A stretch of DNA of 64,000 bases, taken from assembly GCF_001500045.1 (NCBI RefSeq), contig NZ_LQIX01000013.1, positions 43,134 through 107,133 on the forward strand, read 5' to 3'. Shown in pieces: positions 39,505 through 50,905 of this stretch. Each line of letters opens with the position of its first letter. Within the stretch, counting starts at the first letter, position 1. The DNA is from Mycobacterium sp. GA-1199. Lineage in GTDB: Bacteria; Actinomycetota; Actinomycetes; Mycobacteriales; Mycobacteriaceae. A program made the position numbers and the translations under genes. The notes below the pieces were generated by a model that had not been told where the DNA came from, ran no database searches, and was given only the letters and a program-made list of their open reading frames with translations.

Positions 39505-40682
39505 TACGCACCTGCCCATCCGGCCCGCGGATCGAAGCCAGTGGCCCGCTCCGCCTTCGCATAGGCCTCCAACGCCTCGGCCGCCTCGCCCTCCAGGTTC
39601 GGCGGCACCGCCACCTTCACCGTCACCAGCAGATCACCGTGTCCGCCAGAGCGTTTCGGCACACCGCGACCGCGCACGCGCAGGATTCGTCCGTCCGAGG
39701 TGCCCTTGGGTACCCGCACACCGACCTTGCCTTCGAGCGTGGGCACCGAAAGCGTTGTGCCCAATGCCAATTCGTGGAAACTGACGGGTACGGTGACGGT
39801 CAGATCGTCACCGTCGCGGCCGAACACCTTGTCGGGCCGCACGTGAACGGTGACGTACAGGTCGCCCGACGGTGCGCCGCGCAGACCCGCTTCGCCCTGG
39901 CCGGCCAGCCGGATCCGTTGACCGTCCTCCACGCCCGGCGGGATCCGCACGTTGATCGTGCGGGTACGGGTGGTCACGCCGGTGCCCTTGCACTCCTGAC
40001 AGGGGTGCTCGATGATCGACCCGCTGCCGCGGCATTCGGTGCACGGCTCGGAGAATCCGAACGCGCCCTGGTTGCGGTTGATCACACCGGACCCGTTGCA
40101 GTTGGGGCAGACCTTCGGGCTCGTTCCGGGCCGGGCGCCACTGCCATGACAGTTCGTGCACGGCGCGGGACTGGTGAGCCGCAACGGCATCGCCACCCCC
40201 TTGGTGGCTTCCAAGAACGACAGCTCGGCCTCGGTCTCGAGGTCGTTGCCGCGGCGCGGCCTGCTGGGTCGCGCCTGTTGTGCACCGCGGCCGAAGAGCC
40301 CACCGAACAGGTCGCCGATGTTCGCACCGCCGGTCTGCCCGGCCGCATCGAACAGGTCGTTCAGGTTGAACTCGACGCCGTCGCCGCCACCGAATCCACC
40401 GAAGCCCCCGCCGCCGCCGAACCGGCCGCGGCCGAACCCGCCGTTGGCGAACAGCCGCCGGGTCTCGTCGTACTCCTTGCGCTTGGCCGGATCGGTGAGC
40501 ACCTCCTTGGCCTCCGAGACGGCCTTGTACCGCTCCTCGGCGGCCGAGTTCCCCGGGTTGCGGTCGGGATGGTTCTCCGCGAGCAGCTTTCGGGCCGCCC
40601 GTTTGATGTCCTGATCGCTGGCGTCAGAGGAGACGCCGAGCTCCTTGTAGAAGTCCTTCTCGACCCATTCGCGCTGGGCCAT
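39504..40682 (-). CDS. dnaJ: chaperone DnaJ (DnaJ1)
   Basis: A 392-residue Hsp40. The J-domain (about 1-75) has the HPD triad in [12 protein letters not shown]; a glycine/phenylalanine-rich linker ([11 protein letters not shown]) follows; four CxxCxGxG zinc motifs ([32 protein letters not shown]) precede the substrate-binding C-domains. It stimulates DnaK's ATPase and delivers clients. GGAAGGAGGTGA gives an excellent Shine-Dalgarno. It lies 152 bp downstream of grpE, separated by a strong stem-loop. Confidence 0.97.
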   Translation of the reverse strand: MAQREWVEKDFYKELGVSSDASDQDIKRAARKLLAENHPDRNPGNSAAEERYKAVSEAKEVLTDPAKRKEYDETRRLFANGGFGRGRFGGGGGFGGFGGGDGVEFNLNDLFDAAGQTGGANIGDLFGGLFGRGAQQARPSRPRRGNDLETEAELSFLEATKGVAMPLRLTSPAPCTNCHGSGARPGTSPKVCPNCNGSGVINRNQGAFGFSEPCTECRGSGSIIEHPCQECKGTGVTTRTRTINVRIPPGVEDGQRIRLAGQGEAGLRGAPSGDLYVTVHVRPDKVFGRDGDDLTVTVPVSFHELALGTTLSVPTLEGKVGVRVPKGTSDGRILRVRGRGVPKRSGGHGDLLVTVKVAVPPNLEGEAAEALEAYAKAERATGFDPRAGWAGA

Positions 40683-40785
40683 ACCGCGTCACCTCCTTCC
40701 GCTTCTGTAGGTTTATCGCAGTCTCACTTCAGATTTTGCTGGTTGCCGACGATTCGCGCCGGATTCATCGTCGCCGACGAGTCGA

Positions 40786-40829
40786 AGGTGGCGCAGGATT
40801 CGGCCCTCTCGGCGATTCCCGCGCCACCT
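40786..40829. terminator. intercistronic stem-loop between grpE and dnaJ
   Basis: AGGTGGCGC (40786-40794) pairs perfectly with GCGCCACCT (40821-40829), and the stem can continue to 17 bp with two mismatches. It begins six bases after the grpE stop on the leftward transcript. No T-tract is present. It may limit or process the mRNA between the dnaK-grpE and dnaJ-hspR halves. Confidence 0.65.
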
Positions 40830-40834
40830 CCTCA

Positions 40835-41445
40835 TCACTCGGCTTCGGCTTCCGGCGCACCGTCACCCGAGGCGGTGTCGCCGCCGTCCTCGGGAACCGT
40901 GTCCACCACCCCGACCAGGGCGTGGCGCACGACTTGGTCGCCCACCTTGTAGCCGCGTCGCATCACGGTGCCGATGACGGGGTGAGTGCCCTCACCCTCG
41001 TGCTGCACGGCCTCGTGAAGTTCGGGGTCGAAGTCGTCGCCCTCGGCACCGAATCCCGAAAGACCCAGCCCCTCAAGGGTGTTGACCAACTTGTCGGCCA
41101 TCGCCTTGAACGGGCCGCTCTCGAGGTCACCGTGACTTCGCGCGCGGTCGAGATCATCGAGGATCGGCAACAACTCCGAGATGACCGAAGCCTTCGCCCG
41201 GTCCGCCGCCACCTGCTGATCGCGCAACGCCCGCTTGCGGTAGTTCGTGAAATCGGCCTGCACCCGCTGCAGATCGGCGAGCAGTTCGGAGGCCTTGTCG
41301 GCCTCCTCCCCTGCCGCCGTCGCAGTGGCCTCGTCCGGCGCCGAATCCGGCGCCGGACCCGAACCTGCTTCTCTCACTTCACCGGTGACCGGATCGATGC
41401 GCCGTTTGTCGGTGACCGTCACCGGCTCGTGCGGATCGTTTCCTG

Positions 41446-41449
<4 letters not shown>
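40835..41449 (-). CDS. grpE: nucleotide exchange factor GrpE
   Basis: A 204-residue protein that releases ADP from DnaK. The long N-terminal helix region and the signature [26 protein letters not shown] with the C-terminal beta domain ([17 protein letters not shown]) are typical. The N-terminal 60 residues are acidic and disordered. The GTG at 41449 overlaps the dnaK stop by 4 bp (GTGA), coupling the two. Confidence 0.96.
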
Positions 41450-43305
<1,856 letters not shown>

Positions 43306-43339
43306 GTTGGTTCCTCCTGGATAGTCCTGCTTGTTGGGG

Positions 43340-43360
43340 TCTGAGTGCACCGCACTCAAG
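43340..43360 (-). promoter_or_regulatory. imperfect HAIR operator (proximal) of dnaK
   Basis: TCTGAGT-N7-ACTCAAG; the right arm is perfect and the left has two mismatches to the CTTGAGT half. It lies 35 bp upstream of the dnaK ATG. Confidence 0.7.
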
Positions 43361-43373
43361 ACTGCGCCGACGA

Positions 43374-43379
43374 ACTATA
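43374..43379 (-). promoter_or_regulatory. candidate -10 (TATAGT) of the dnaK operon
   Basis: On the minus strand TATAGT lies between the two HAIR sites; a -35 at the usual distance would fall inside the perfect HAIR, so bound HspR would block it. A TTGACA hexamer nearby (43383-43388) is too close to this -10 to pair with it. Confidence 0.4.
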
Positions 43380-43393
43380 ACCTGTCAACCCAG

Positions 43394-43416
43394 ACTTGAG
43401 TCTGATTCACTCAAGT
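43394..43416 (-). promoter_or_regulatory. perfect HAIR operator (distal) of dnaK
   Basis: ACTTGAGT-N7-ACTCAAGT, a perfect HspR inverted repeat with one extra matching base pair on each side. Confidence 0.92.
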
Positions 43417-43602
43417 GTCGATAGGCTCAACGGCCGGTTCGCAGGGTTTGTTCCCCGGTTCGATCCGGGGCCCGGGTATGTGCGGCCGCGACATATCCGC
43501 TGCGAGCTTTCGTCACGCCGGCACAAGCGAACGCGACGTGCGGTGGCCGACTCTTGTCCGGACCGCACGGCCGACCTGCTGCGCGGAGGAAGCGAGTCAC
43601 CC

Positions 43603-43731
43603 ATGTCGTTGTACATCTCGGCCGTCCTGATCTGCCTGCTCACACTCTCGCCGGTGCTGATCCCGGCGGCGATCACCGCAGGCCACGCTCTCGGCGCGGC
43701 ACGGAAGCACCTCACGAACCCGGCCGCCTGA
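43603..43731 (+). CDS. small single-pass membrane protein (42 aa)
   Basis: A short frame beginning with ATG at 43603 encodes MSLYISAVLICLLTLSPVLI and a basic tail with KHL. Nearly the whole N-terminal half is a membrane helix. GGAGG lies 13 bases upstream, rather far. It precedes the hydrolase gene by 3 bp, which favours cotranscription and a real gene. Function unknown; a leader-like role for the hydrolase is possible. Confidence 0.5.
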   Translation: MSLYISAVLICLLTLSPVLIPAAITAGHALGAARKHLTNPAA

Positions 43732-43734
43732 GCG

Positions 43735-44649
43735 ATGCCCGCACGGCCGAGGCGCCGCGCCGGTACCTGGCTGGCCGCGCATTCGGCCCAGCGCCTGCTT
43801 CCGCTCGTTCCTACCCCGCGCAGTTTCCGGTTCACCTCGCGCCACATCGCCGGGCCCGGCCGCATCAACGTGCCCACCCGTCACGGCCGCGTCGGCTGCC
43901 TGATCTACCAGCCACATCCTGCGGCGCCGTTGGCCGATGCGAGCGGTGGTCCGCCCGTCACCCTGCACCTGCACGGCGGCGCGTTCATCGTGCGTAACCC
44001 GCGGCAAGAGGAGTACCTCGCCGAGTACATCGCGGCCGAGGTCGGCGCCGTGGTGGTACTGCCCGACTACGCCACCGCCCCCCAGGTTCAGTACCCGGTG
44101 GCAGAGCAACAGTGCTATGACATCGCACGGTGGTTGCGCCATGAGGGCTCCCACTACGGCTGGAACACCTCACGCATGTCGCTCTCGGGTGCCAGCGCAG
44201 GCGCCAAGCTAGCGGTTAACGTGTGCCAGCAATCACGCGTAGACGATGAGCTGGATTGGCGGGCAGCACTTCTGACGTTTCCGGTCACGGACCTCTCGCG
44301 CTTCGATCGAACATCGGCCAAAAAGCGGCCGCGGATCTCCCCGACGATTCAACGCCTGGCCATCGAGGCTTACGTCGTCGACCCGAGCGTCCGGCGCGAA
44401 CCACTGGCCTCCCCGGTGTTCGACACCGCCCTCGCCGAAGCCATGCCGCCCAGCCTGGTCATGACCGGCGAACTCGACACGCTCGGCCCCGAAGGTGACG
44501 CGCTGGCAAGAGAATTCGCTCGCCGAGGTGTGGTCACCACGCACCGCCGCTTCCCCGGCATCGACCACGGCTTCACGAGATCGCAAACGGATACTGCTCG
44601 CGAAGCCATGGCCCTCATCGGCGCTCATCTCATTCGGTACCTGACGTGA
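43735..44649 (+). CDS. alpha/beta hydrolase, hormone-sensitive-lipase (LipH-like) family
   Basis: A 304-residue esterase/lipase. The oxyanion motif is LHLHGGAFIV (HGG); the nucleophile elbow is LSGASAGAKLA (GxSxG); the acid is in VMTGELDTLGPEGD and the histidine in FPGIDHGFT, giving a full catalytic triad in family order. It probably hydrolyses short or medium acyl esters. The two downstream SDRs on the same strand may act on its alcohol or ester products. Confidence 0.9.
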   Translation: MPARPRRRAGTWLAAHSAQRLLPLVPTPRSFRFTSRHIAGPGRINVPTRHGRVGCLIYQPHPAAPLADASGGPPVTLHLHGGAFIVRNPRQEEYLAEYIAAEVGAVVVLPDYATAPQVQYPVAEQQCYDIARWLRHEGSHYGWNTSRMSLSGASAGAKLAVNVCQQSRVDDELDWRAALLTFPVTDLSRFDRTSAKKRPRISPTIQRLAIEAYVVDPSVRREPLASPVFDTALAEAMPPSLVMTGELDTLGPEGDALAREFARRGVVTTHRRFPGIDHGFTRSQTDTAREAMALIGAHLIRYLT

Positions 44650-44741
44650 GAGGCGCCGGGATGCGTGCCATTGTCGTTGCCCCACAACGGGCAAGGGACC
44701 AGTTGGCGGCTTCGCACGAGCGATCCACGACGCCACGGCCA

Positions 44742-44747
44742 TAACGT
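44742..44747 (+). promoter_or_regulatory. -10 element (TAACGT) of the SDR pair, leaderless
   Basis: The hexamer ends seven bases before the ATG at 44755, in the 105-bp gap after the hydrolase gene. Confidence 0.5.
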
Positions 44748-44754
44748 GGTCGCC

Positions 44755-45603
44755 ATGCCTCTATCGACCTCCCGACTCAGAACCGCAGACCTCACCGACC
44801 GGGTGGCGGTGATCACCGGCGCCGGGAGCGGCATCGGCCGCGAGCTGGCGCGGCTGTGCGCCAAACGCGGCGCCCGCCTCGCGCTGTGCGACATCGACGA
44901 CGCCGGTCTGGCCCACACCGCCGATGCGGCCCGAAGCCTGGGAACACAGGTGCTGACCCGCCGTGTCGATGTGTCCGACGCCGCAGAGATGTCCGCGTTC
45001 GCCGACGCGACGTTCGACCGCTTCGACGGGGTGGACATGGTGGTCAACAACGCCGGCGTAGGACTGGTCGGCGGGTTCCTCGACACCAGCGCCAAGGACT
45101 GGCAGTGGCTGGTCGGCGTCAACCTGATGGGGGTCGTGCACGGTTGCGACGCCTTCCTGCCCACCATGATCGAGTCCGGCCGCGGCGGCCACGTCGTCAA
45201 CCTCTCCTCGGCCGCCGGCCTGCTGGCCAATCCACAGCTGAGTGCCTACAGCGCAACGAAATTCGCTGTCCTGGGATTATCGGAAGCGTTACGGATGGAA
45301 CTCAGGCCACACCGCATCGGTGTCACGGCGGTGTGCCCGGGCATCATCGACACCGCCATCACGCAGAACAGCCCGATCCGCGGCGACGGCGACCTCGACG
45401 AGCGGCGCGCACGGCTCGCGTCGACCTACCGCAAGCGCGGGTACTCACCCGAGCGCGTCGCGCACAAGACCCTGCGCGCAGTCGACCGAGACCGCGCCGT
45501 GGCGCCGATCGCCGCCGAGGCGCACGTCATGTATGCGCTCTCGCGCTGCGCTCCGCCGCTGGCGCGGTGGGTCGCCGCCCGGACCGCCGAGATGACGAAA
45601 TGA
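44755..45603 (+). CDS. short-chain dehydrogenase/reductase
   Basis: A 282-residue SDR: TGAGSGIG cofactor loop, NNAGVG, catalytic NLSSAAG and YSATKFAVL. The C-terminal part ends in arginine- and proline-containing segments (SRCAPPLARWVAARTAEMTK). ATG at 44755 lies seven bases behind a TAACGT hexamer. Its stop overlaps the next SDR start by 4 bp (ATGA), so the two are coupled. Substrate unknown. Confidence 0.9.
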   Translation: MPLSTSRLRTADLTDRVAVITGAGSGIGRELARLCAKRGARLALCDIDDAGLAHTADAARSLGTQVLTRRVDVSDAAEMSAFADATFDRFDGVDMVVNNAGVGLVGGFLDTSAKDWQWLVGVNLMGVVHGCDAFLPTMIESGRGGHVVNLSSAAGLLANPQLSAYSATKFAVLGLSEALRMELRPHRIGVTAVCPGIIDTAITQNSPIRGDGDLDERRARLASTYRKRGYSPERVAHKTLRAVDRDRAVAPIAAEAHVMYALSRCAPPLARWVAARTAEMTK

Positions 45604-46388
45604 CGCAGCTGGCGGGTCTACACGCCCTGGTCACCGGGGCGACGGGAGGAATCGGCCACGCGATCGCACAAGAACTGGCCGCGCGCGGCTGTTCGCTGAC
45701 GGTCACGGGCCGACGCGAGCTGGAGCTCAAGCGGTTGGCCGGCGAGCTGGGACCGGCCGCCCGAGGGCTCACCGCCGACCTCGCCGACCTCGATCAGGTG
45801 CGCAACCTGATGGACCGCGCGGGCCCGGTCGACGTGCTCGTCGCCAACGCAGGCGTCGGCATCCCGGAAGACCTGGCGATGCTGAGCGACGCCGAGATCG
45901 CCGATGCCATCCGCGTCAACCTTCTCGCTCCGGCGGCCCTCGCACGAGCGGCGGTGGGCCCGATGAAGCGACGCGGGCGCGGGCACATCGTGTTCATCTC
46001 CTCGGGAGCGGGCCTCATCGCGACCCCGGGCAACGGCTCGGTCTACACGGCGACGAAGTGGGGCCTGCGGGGCCTCGGCCTGGCCCTGCGGCAGGAACTG
46101 CACGGAACGGGCGTCGGGGTTTCGACCGTCTTCCCCGGACCGATCCGGGACGCCGGAATGTTGGCTGACACCGGTGTCACCCTTCCGCGCGGATTCGGCA
46201 CAAGCACACCGCAGGACGTCGCGCGAGCGGTGGCCCAGGCGGTGGAGCGGGATAGACCGGAGACGACGGTCGCGTCGGCCGGCGTGCGACTGCTGGTCGG
46301 ATTCGGCGCTCTCGCACCGGTTTTGATAGGCGAGGTCGCTCGGCTGGCCGGCGTCGGGCGGGTGCGCGAGGCGATGCTGACTAGGTGA
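45600..46388 (+). CDS. short-chain dehydrogenase/reductase
   Basis: A 262-residue SDR: TGATGGIG, VANAGVG, catalytic FISSGAG and YTATKWGLRG. Sequence differs from its upstream partner, so it is not a recent duplicate. A C-terminal hydrophobic stretch (LLVGFGALAPVLIGEVARL) may touch the membrane. It overlaps the convergent PucR gene by 8 bp. With the hydrolase and first SDR it forms a small lipid/ester-modifying cluster. Confidence 0.9.
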   Translation: MTQLAGLHALVTGATGGIGHAIAQELAARGCSLTVTGRRELELKRLAGELGPAARGLTADLADLDQVRNLMDRAGPVDVLVANAGVGIPEDLAMLSDAEIADAIRVNLLAPAALARAAVGPMKRRGRGHIVFISSGAGLIATPGNGSVYTATKWGLRGLGLALRQELHGTGVGVSTVFPGPIRDAGMLADTGVTLPRGFGTSTPQDVARAVAQAVERDRPETTVASAGVRLLVGFGALAPVLIGEVARLAGVGRVREAMLTR

Positions 46389-47646
46389 CCAGTTCGACGA
46401 GGGCCAGTGCGGCGCGCAACTCGAGGGTGCGCTTGTCCACCGGACGCCCCAGTAGTTCTTCGGCCTGACGGATCCGGTAGGCGACGGTGTTCTCGTGCAC
46501 GTGCAGCCGTTTGGCGGTCCGTCCGCGGCTGCCGTTCTCCTCGAGGTAAGTCCGCAGCGTCGCGGCCAGCCGGCGGGTCGCCTCATCCGTCGCCCCCAGC
46601 TTGCCGAGTTCGCGTCGCACGAACGCCGCTGCCTGGTCGGCGTCGACGGTGGCAAGCGCACGCAGCGAGACGGTGTGGTAACGCGTGACACTGCCCGCGG
46701 GGCGCCCGGTTAGCCGGGCGACCCGTTGGGCTTCAAGCGCCTCGACGTGACTGCTCCGGAAACCCGCGATGCCGCGCGCGGTCTCCCCGACCGCGATCCG
46801 AACCCCTGGCGCCGTGGCGGTGCGAAAGCGCAACTCGTCCAGCACTTTCGACGGGACCTCGCTGTGCGAGCCGATCCACGCCGCTGCCGAGAGGATACCG
46901 AGCGGATGCACCAGTGGCTTCTGGTCACCGATCGCCGCGGCGATGTCGCGGATGGCTGACTCCAGCAGTGCTTGGGTGTTGCGGCCCTCCTCATGCGAGT
47001 CCAGCCAAGCGATCGCCGCGACGTGCACTCGGCGGACGTCGTGGCGCAACCGCCGGCTCGCCACTTCTGTGTCGATCGGCGCGCCGGCCAGGATGGTGCC
47101 GATGGTCTCGGCCTGGCTCGCGGCGGCACTGCGCAGCCATCGGTCCCGCTCCGCCGTGTAGACCTCTTCCACCAGACACAGCGCGGCGTCCACGTAGGCG
47201 AACATCCACTCCGAACTCAATTCCGTTGCCAGGAGCAACTCCTCGGTGTCGCGCGCGTGGGTTCCCAGGATCGAGGTGAAGTGCTGGGCGGTCGCGGCGT
47301 GTGCGAGCCGGTAGCTGCGCATCAGGGTGGCCAACGGGATGGCGTGTTGCGCACCGTCCTGGGCGTAGGCGAGCGTCGGCGATGCCAGCCGCGCCGCCTC
47401 GGCGGGATCGGCACCGGCCAGCAGTACCTCGGCGAAATCTCGGATACTGGCCTCGGTGCTCGCCCGGTTCACTTCGAGTGCCTCGGCGCTGGCGAGCAGT
47501 TCGGGGAGCCGCTCGCTGGTGAAATCGTTGACCGCAGCGGAGATCTCATTGGCCCGCGCCGCGAGTTCGGTGGCCGACGGACACAGCACCGACGACCACA
47601 CCCGACGTCGGTCCTCACCCTGCGCGCCCGCCCACACCGGCTCCAT
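46381..47646 (-). CDS. PucR-family transcriptional regulator
   Basis: A regulator of 421 residues from the chosen ATG at 47646 (a longer start at TTG 47709 is possible). The C-terminal HTH unit is LRTYLEENGSRGRTAKRLHVHENTVAYRIRQAEELLG, the PucR/CdaR HTH_30 motif. The N-terminal half lacks an obvious PurC domain and is helical (about 30-170), followed by a GGDEF-like central region. It is divergent from the WS/DGAT-sulfatase operon and is its likely controller. Ligand unknown. Confidence 0.85.
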   Translation of the reverse strand: MEPVWAGAQGEDRRRVWSSVLCPSATELAARANEISAAVNDFTSERLPELLASAEALEVNRASTEASIRDFAEVLLAGADPAEAARLASPTLAYAQDGAQHAIPLATLMRSYRLAHAATAQHFTSILGTHARDTEELLLATELSSEWMFAYVDAALCLVEEVYTAERDRWLRSAAASQAETIGTILAGAPIDTEVASRRLRHDVRRVHVAAIAWLDSHEEGRNTQALLESAIRDIAAAIGDQKPLVHPLGILSAAAWIGSHSEVPSKVLDELRFRTATAPGVRIAVGETARGIAGFRSSHVEALEAQRVARLTGRPAGSVTRYHTVSLRALATVDADQAAAFVRRELGKLGATDEATRRLAATLRTYLEENGSRGRTAKRLHVHENTVAYRIRQAEELLGRPVDKRTLELRAALALVELVT

Positions 47647-47762
47647 GCAGAGCACGGTATCGCCGCCGATCAACCGGTGATACGCAAATTCCACAACGGC
47701 CGGGCACAACGTTGGCGCGCGCAGACAAGAAAGTCGGGGCCCGCCCGGACGACCATCGTCGT

Positions 47763-49280
47763 ATGCGACAACTGACCAGCCTCGACGCCCAGTTCCTGGC
47801 GATGGAAAACGATCGCGTGCAGGGCCACGTCAGCGTCCTCGGTGTCTACGAGTCGCACACCGCGGCCGGCCTGCCGCTGGATGCGGAGCTCGTCCGAGAC
47901 GTCATCGGCAGCCGCTTGCATCTGTTGCCCACCTTCCGTTGGCGGCTCGCACAGGTCCCGTTCGCTCTGGACTACCCGTACTGGGTCGACGACGGCACTT
48001 TCGACATCGAGTACCACGTCCGTGAACTCGCGCTCCCGTCACCAGGTGACGCGCGCCAGCTCGCCGAGCAGGTGGCTCGCATCATCGGCCGCCAACTCGA
48101 CCGGGCGCGCCCGCTGTGGGAGGTGTACGTGATCCACGGCCTCGCCGATGGCGGTGTCGCGGTGCTGACGAAGATGCACCACGCCGCGGTCGATGGCGTG
48201 TCCGGCGCCGAGGTGATGAGCATCCTGCTCGATGACACGGCGGGGCGCGAGCGCGAACCCGCGCCGGAGGTCCTCGCCGAGAGCTTCCCCTCGGAGGTGG
48301 AGATGCTGGGCCGCGGCCTGGTCGGCCTGCTGCGCCAGCCGTTTCGGGTGCTGCGCGCGGGCCCGACAGCGTTGCCGCACCTCGACGATGTGCCGACCAT
48401 TCGGCACCTCCCAGCCGTGAAGGCCATTGCGCGCAGCAGCCGGTTGGTCAAGCGCGCGTTGCGGGGCGGCGCCGGCGGCGCGACTTTGCGGGGCAGCGAC
48501 ATCTCCGCGCCGCGCACCCGGTTTCAGGCCCGCGTGTCACCGCACCGCCGCGTCGCCTTCGGCTCGTTGCCACTCGGCGAGGTCAAGGACGTCAAGAACA
48601 CGTTCGAGTGCACCGTCAACGACGTCGTCCTGGCCATCTGCACCGCAGGTCTGCGGTCCTGGCTCGGCGACCAGGCCGAGCTGCCCGACGAGCCGCTCGC
48701 CAGCTTCATCCCGATGTCGGTGCGAACCCCGGAGCAGCGCGGCACCTTCGGCAACCGGGTCTCGGTGATGTTGACCGCGCTGCCCACCGACGAGGCCGAT
48801 CCGGTTGTGCGGCTGAGCCGCATCAACGAGGCCATGAGCGACGCCAAGGAGCGCCACCGCGCGCTGCCCGCATCGCTGCTGCAGGACGCCAACCACTTCA
48901 TCCCCCCGGCGCTGTTCGCTCAGGCGGCCAGGGCGACATCGCGACTGGCGGGCCTGCGCGGGCTGGATCAGCCTGCGAACGTGATGATCTCGAATGTTCC
49001 GGGCCCGTCGGCCCCGCTGTACCTCGGCGGTGCCCGCCAGCGCGCGCAGTTCCCGGTCTCGGGGGTGCTCGACGGAATCGGCATCAACATCACCGTGATG
49101 AGCTACCAGGATTCGCTCGAGTTCGGCATCGTCGTCGACCGCGAACTCGTCGACGACCCGTGGCCGATCCTCGACGCTCTGCGCGCTGGCCTGGACGAGC
49201 TGCGTGACGCCGCCGATGCGGCGAATTCAACTGTGTCGCAACGCAGGAAGACCCCAACTCGCAGGAAGGCGACCTCATGA
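47763..49280 (+). CDS. wax ester synthase/diacylglycerol acyltransferase (WS/DGAT)
   Basis: A 505-residue acyltransferase that esterifies acyl-CoA to diacylglycerol or fatty alcohols. The active-site motif HHAAVDG (His139-His140) is intact, as are PLWEVYVI and the ND of VNDVVLAIC. Length exceeds the usual 460-470 by an added basic C-tail (SQRRKTPTRRKATS). It is followed by an acyl-CoA synthetase that overlaps by 4 bp, supplying the activated fatty acid. Divergent from PucR. Confidence 0.94.
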   Translation: MRQLTSLDAQFLAMENDRVQGHVSVLGVYESHTAAGLPLDAELVRDVIGSRLHLLPTFRWRLAQVPFALDYPYWVDDGTFDIEYHVRELALPSPGDARQLAEQVARIIGRQLDRARPLWEVYVIHGLADGGVAVLTKMHHAAVDGVSGAEVMSILLDDTAGREREPAPEVLAESFPSEVEMLGRGLVGLLRQPFRVLRAGPTALPHLDDVPTIRHLPAVKAIARSSRLVKRALRGGAGGATLRGSDISAPRTRFQARVSPHRRVAFGSLPLGEVKDVKNTFECTVNDVVLAICTAGLRSWLGDQAELPDEPLASFIPMSVRTPEQRGTFGNRVSVMLTALPTDEADPVVRLSRINEAMSDAKERHRALPASLLQDANHFIPPALFAQAARATSRLAGLRGLDQPANVMISNVPGPSAPLYLGGARQRAQFPVSGVLDGIGINITVMSYQDSLEFGIVVDRELVDDPWPILDALRAGLDELRDAADAANSTVSQRRKTPTRRKATS

Positions 49281-50893
49281 CCGCCCACATGCTGCGCAGC
49301 AACAGCATGGACGACTACCCGCTCGCGCTGACCGCCATCGTGGAACGCGCCGAATGGTTCCACGCCGACCAGCCGGTCGTGTCACGCCGCCCGTCGGGGG
49401 CGATCGCCCGAACCACCTTCGGCACCTGCGCGAGTCGGGCACGACGGCTCGCCGGGGCACTGTCGGCACTCGGTGTGCGCGAGGGCGAACCGGTGGCCAC
49501 CCTGCTGTGGAACCAGAGCGAACACCTCGAACTGTACTTCGCGGTTCCCGCCATGGGTGCGGTAATCCACACACTCAACCCGCGGCTGTTCCCCGACGAA
49601 CTCGGCTACATCGTCGGCGACGCCGAAGACAACGTGATCGTCGTCGACGAGTCGTTGTTGGAGGTGTTCGAATCCTTCCGCTTCGCACGCGATTTCACAC
49701 ACGTCATCGTCGTCACGCACACCGGAGAAGCACCGGAGGGAACGCTGGACTACGAATCGCTGATAGCCGACGCCGAGCCTGTCGAGTGGCCCGCCCTCGA
49801 CGAATCCCGCGCGGCGGCGATGTGTTACACATCCGGCACCACCGGACGGCCCAAGGGTGTGGTGTATTCCCACCGGGCGCTCACGTTGCATTCGCTTGTC
49901 GCCGCGCTGCCCGACCAGCTGGCGGTATCGGCACACGACACCGTTCTTCCCGTCGTGCCGATGTTCCACGCCAACGCGTGGGGCCTGCCGTATGCCGCGG
50001 CGCTGGCCGGCGCCCGCCTGGTGTTGCCGGGGCCGCGGCTGGATGCCGAAAGCGTGCTCGATTTGTGTGCGGCTGAACGGGTCACGATGACGGCGGGTGT
50101 GCCGACGGTGTGGATGGGGATGCTCGCGGCACTCGACGCCGAACCGGACAAGTGGGACCTGTCCGAGCTGGACCGGCTGATCGTCGGGGGCGCGGCCGTG
50201 CCGCGGTCGATGTTCGAGGGGTTCGACCGCCACGGCTTGACCGTCGTGCAGGCGTGGGGAATGACCGAGACCGCACCGCTGGGAGCCGTCTGCCGGCTGC
50301 CGGGGCGCCTCTTCGAGAGCGAGCGTGACGAGCAGTACAGCCATCGCATCCGGCAGGGTGTCGCCACCCCGTTCTTCGAGATCCGGGCGCGCGACGACAA
50401 CGGAGCGCTCATCGCCTGGGACGACGCCGCCATGGGCGAATTGGAGGTGCGCGGCCCCTGGGTGGCGTCGAGCTACCACGGCGGGCGGGGCGCCGACGGC
50501 TTCACACCCGACGGCTGGTTCCGCACCGGAGACGTGGTGCGGATCGACCCGCACGGCTGCATCCGGATCTGCGATCGGTCGAAAGACCTCGTCAAGTCCG
50601 GCGGCGAATGGATCTCCTCGGTGGACCTGGAGAACCAGCTCATGTCGCACGCCGCCGTCGCGCAGGCCGCCGTGATCGCGGTGCCCGACGAACGCTGGGG
50701 CGAGCGCCCGCTGGCCGTCGTGGTGCTCCGCGAAGGCGGGCGAGCATCGGCCGATGAACTGCGCGACCACCTGGCCCGGGAGTTCGCCAAATGGCAACTG
50801 CCCGACCGGTTCGAGTTCATGGAAGCGATCCCCTGCACCGCCACCGGCAAGTTCAAGAAATCCGTCCTACGAAACCTGTTCACCACAGCCTGA
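49277..50893 (+). CDS. long-chain fatty-acid-CoA ligase
   Basis: A 538-residue AMP-forming ligase of the ANL superfamily. The P-loop is YTSGTTGRPKGVVYSHR; A5-A8 motifs include GWFRTGDVVRIDPHGCIRICDRSKD; the catalytic lysine is in CTATGKFKKSVLR at the C-terminus. It activates a carboxylic acid as acyl-CoA for the WS/DGAT upstream. ATG at 49277 overlaps the WS/DGAT stop. Confidence 0.94.
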   Translation: MTAHMLRSNSMDDYPLALTAIVERAEWFHADQPVVSRRPSGAIARTTFGTCASRARRLAGALSALGVREGEPVATLLWNQSEHLELYFAVPAMGAVIHTLNPRLFPDELGYIVGDAEDNVIVVDESLLEVFESFRFARDFTHVIVVTHTGEAPEGTLDYESLIADAEPVEWPALDESRAAAMCYTSGTTGRPKGVVYSHRALTLHSLVAALPDQLAVSAHDTVLPVVPMFHANAWGLPYAAALAGARLVLPGPRLDAESVLDLCAAERVTMTAGVPTVWMGMLAALDAEPDKWDLSELDRLIVGGAAVPRSMFEGFDRHGLTVVQAWGMTETAPLGAVCRLPGRLFESERDEQYSHRIRQGVATPFFEIRARDDNGALIAWDDAAMGELEVRGPWVASSYHGGRGADGFTPDGWFRTGDVVRIDPHGCIRICDRSKDLVKSGGEWISSVDLENQLMSHAAVAQAAVIAVPDERWGERPLAVVVLREGGRASADELRDHLAREFAKWQLPDRFEFMEAIPCTATGKFKKSVLRNLFTTA

Positions 50894-50905
50894 AAGGAAC
50901 CCACC

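Noticed and set aside
43455..43478. tRNA T-arm-like sequence (GGTTCGATCC between C and G runs)
   Set aside because: The 5-bp stem has a mismatch and no acceptor, D-arm or anticodon arm can be drawn around it; it is probably just a hairpin in the dnaK upstream region.
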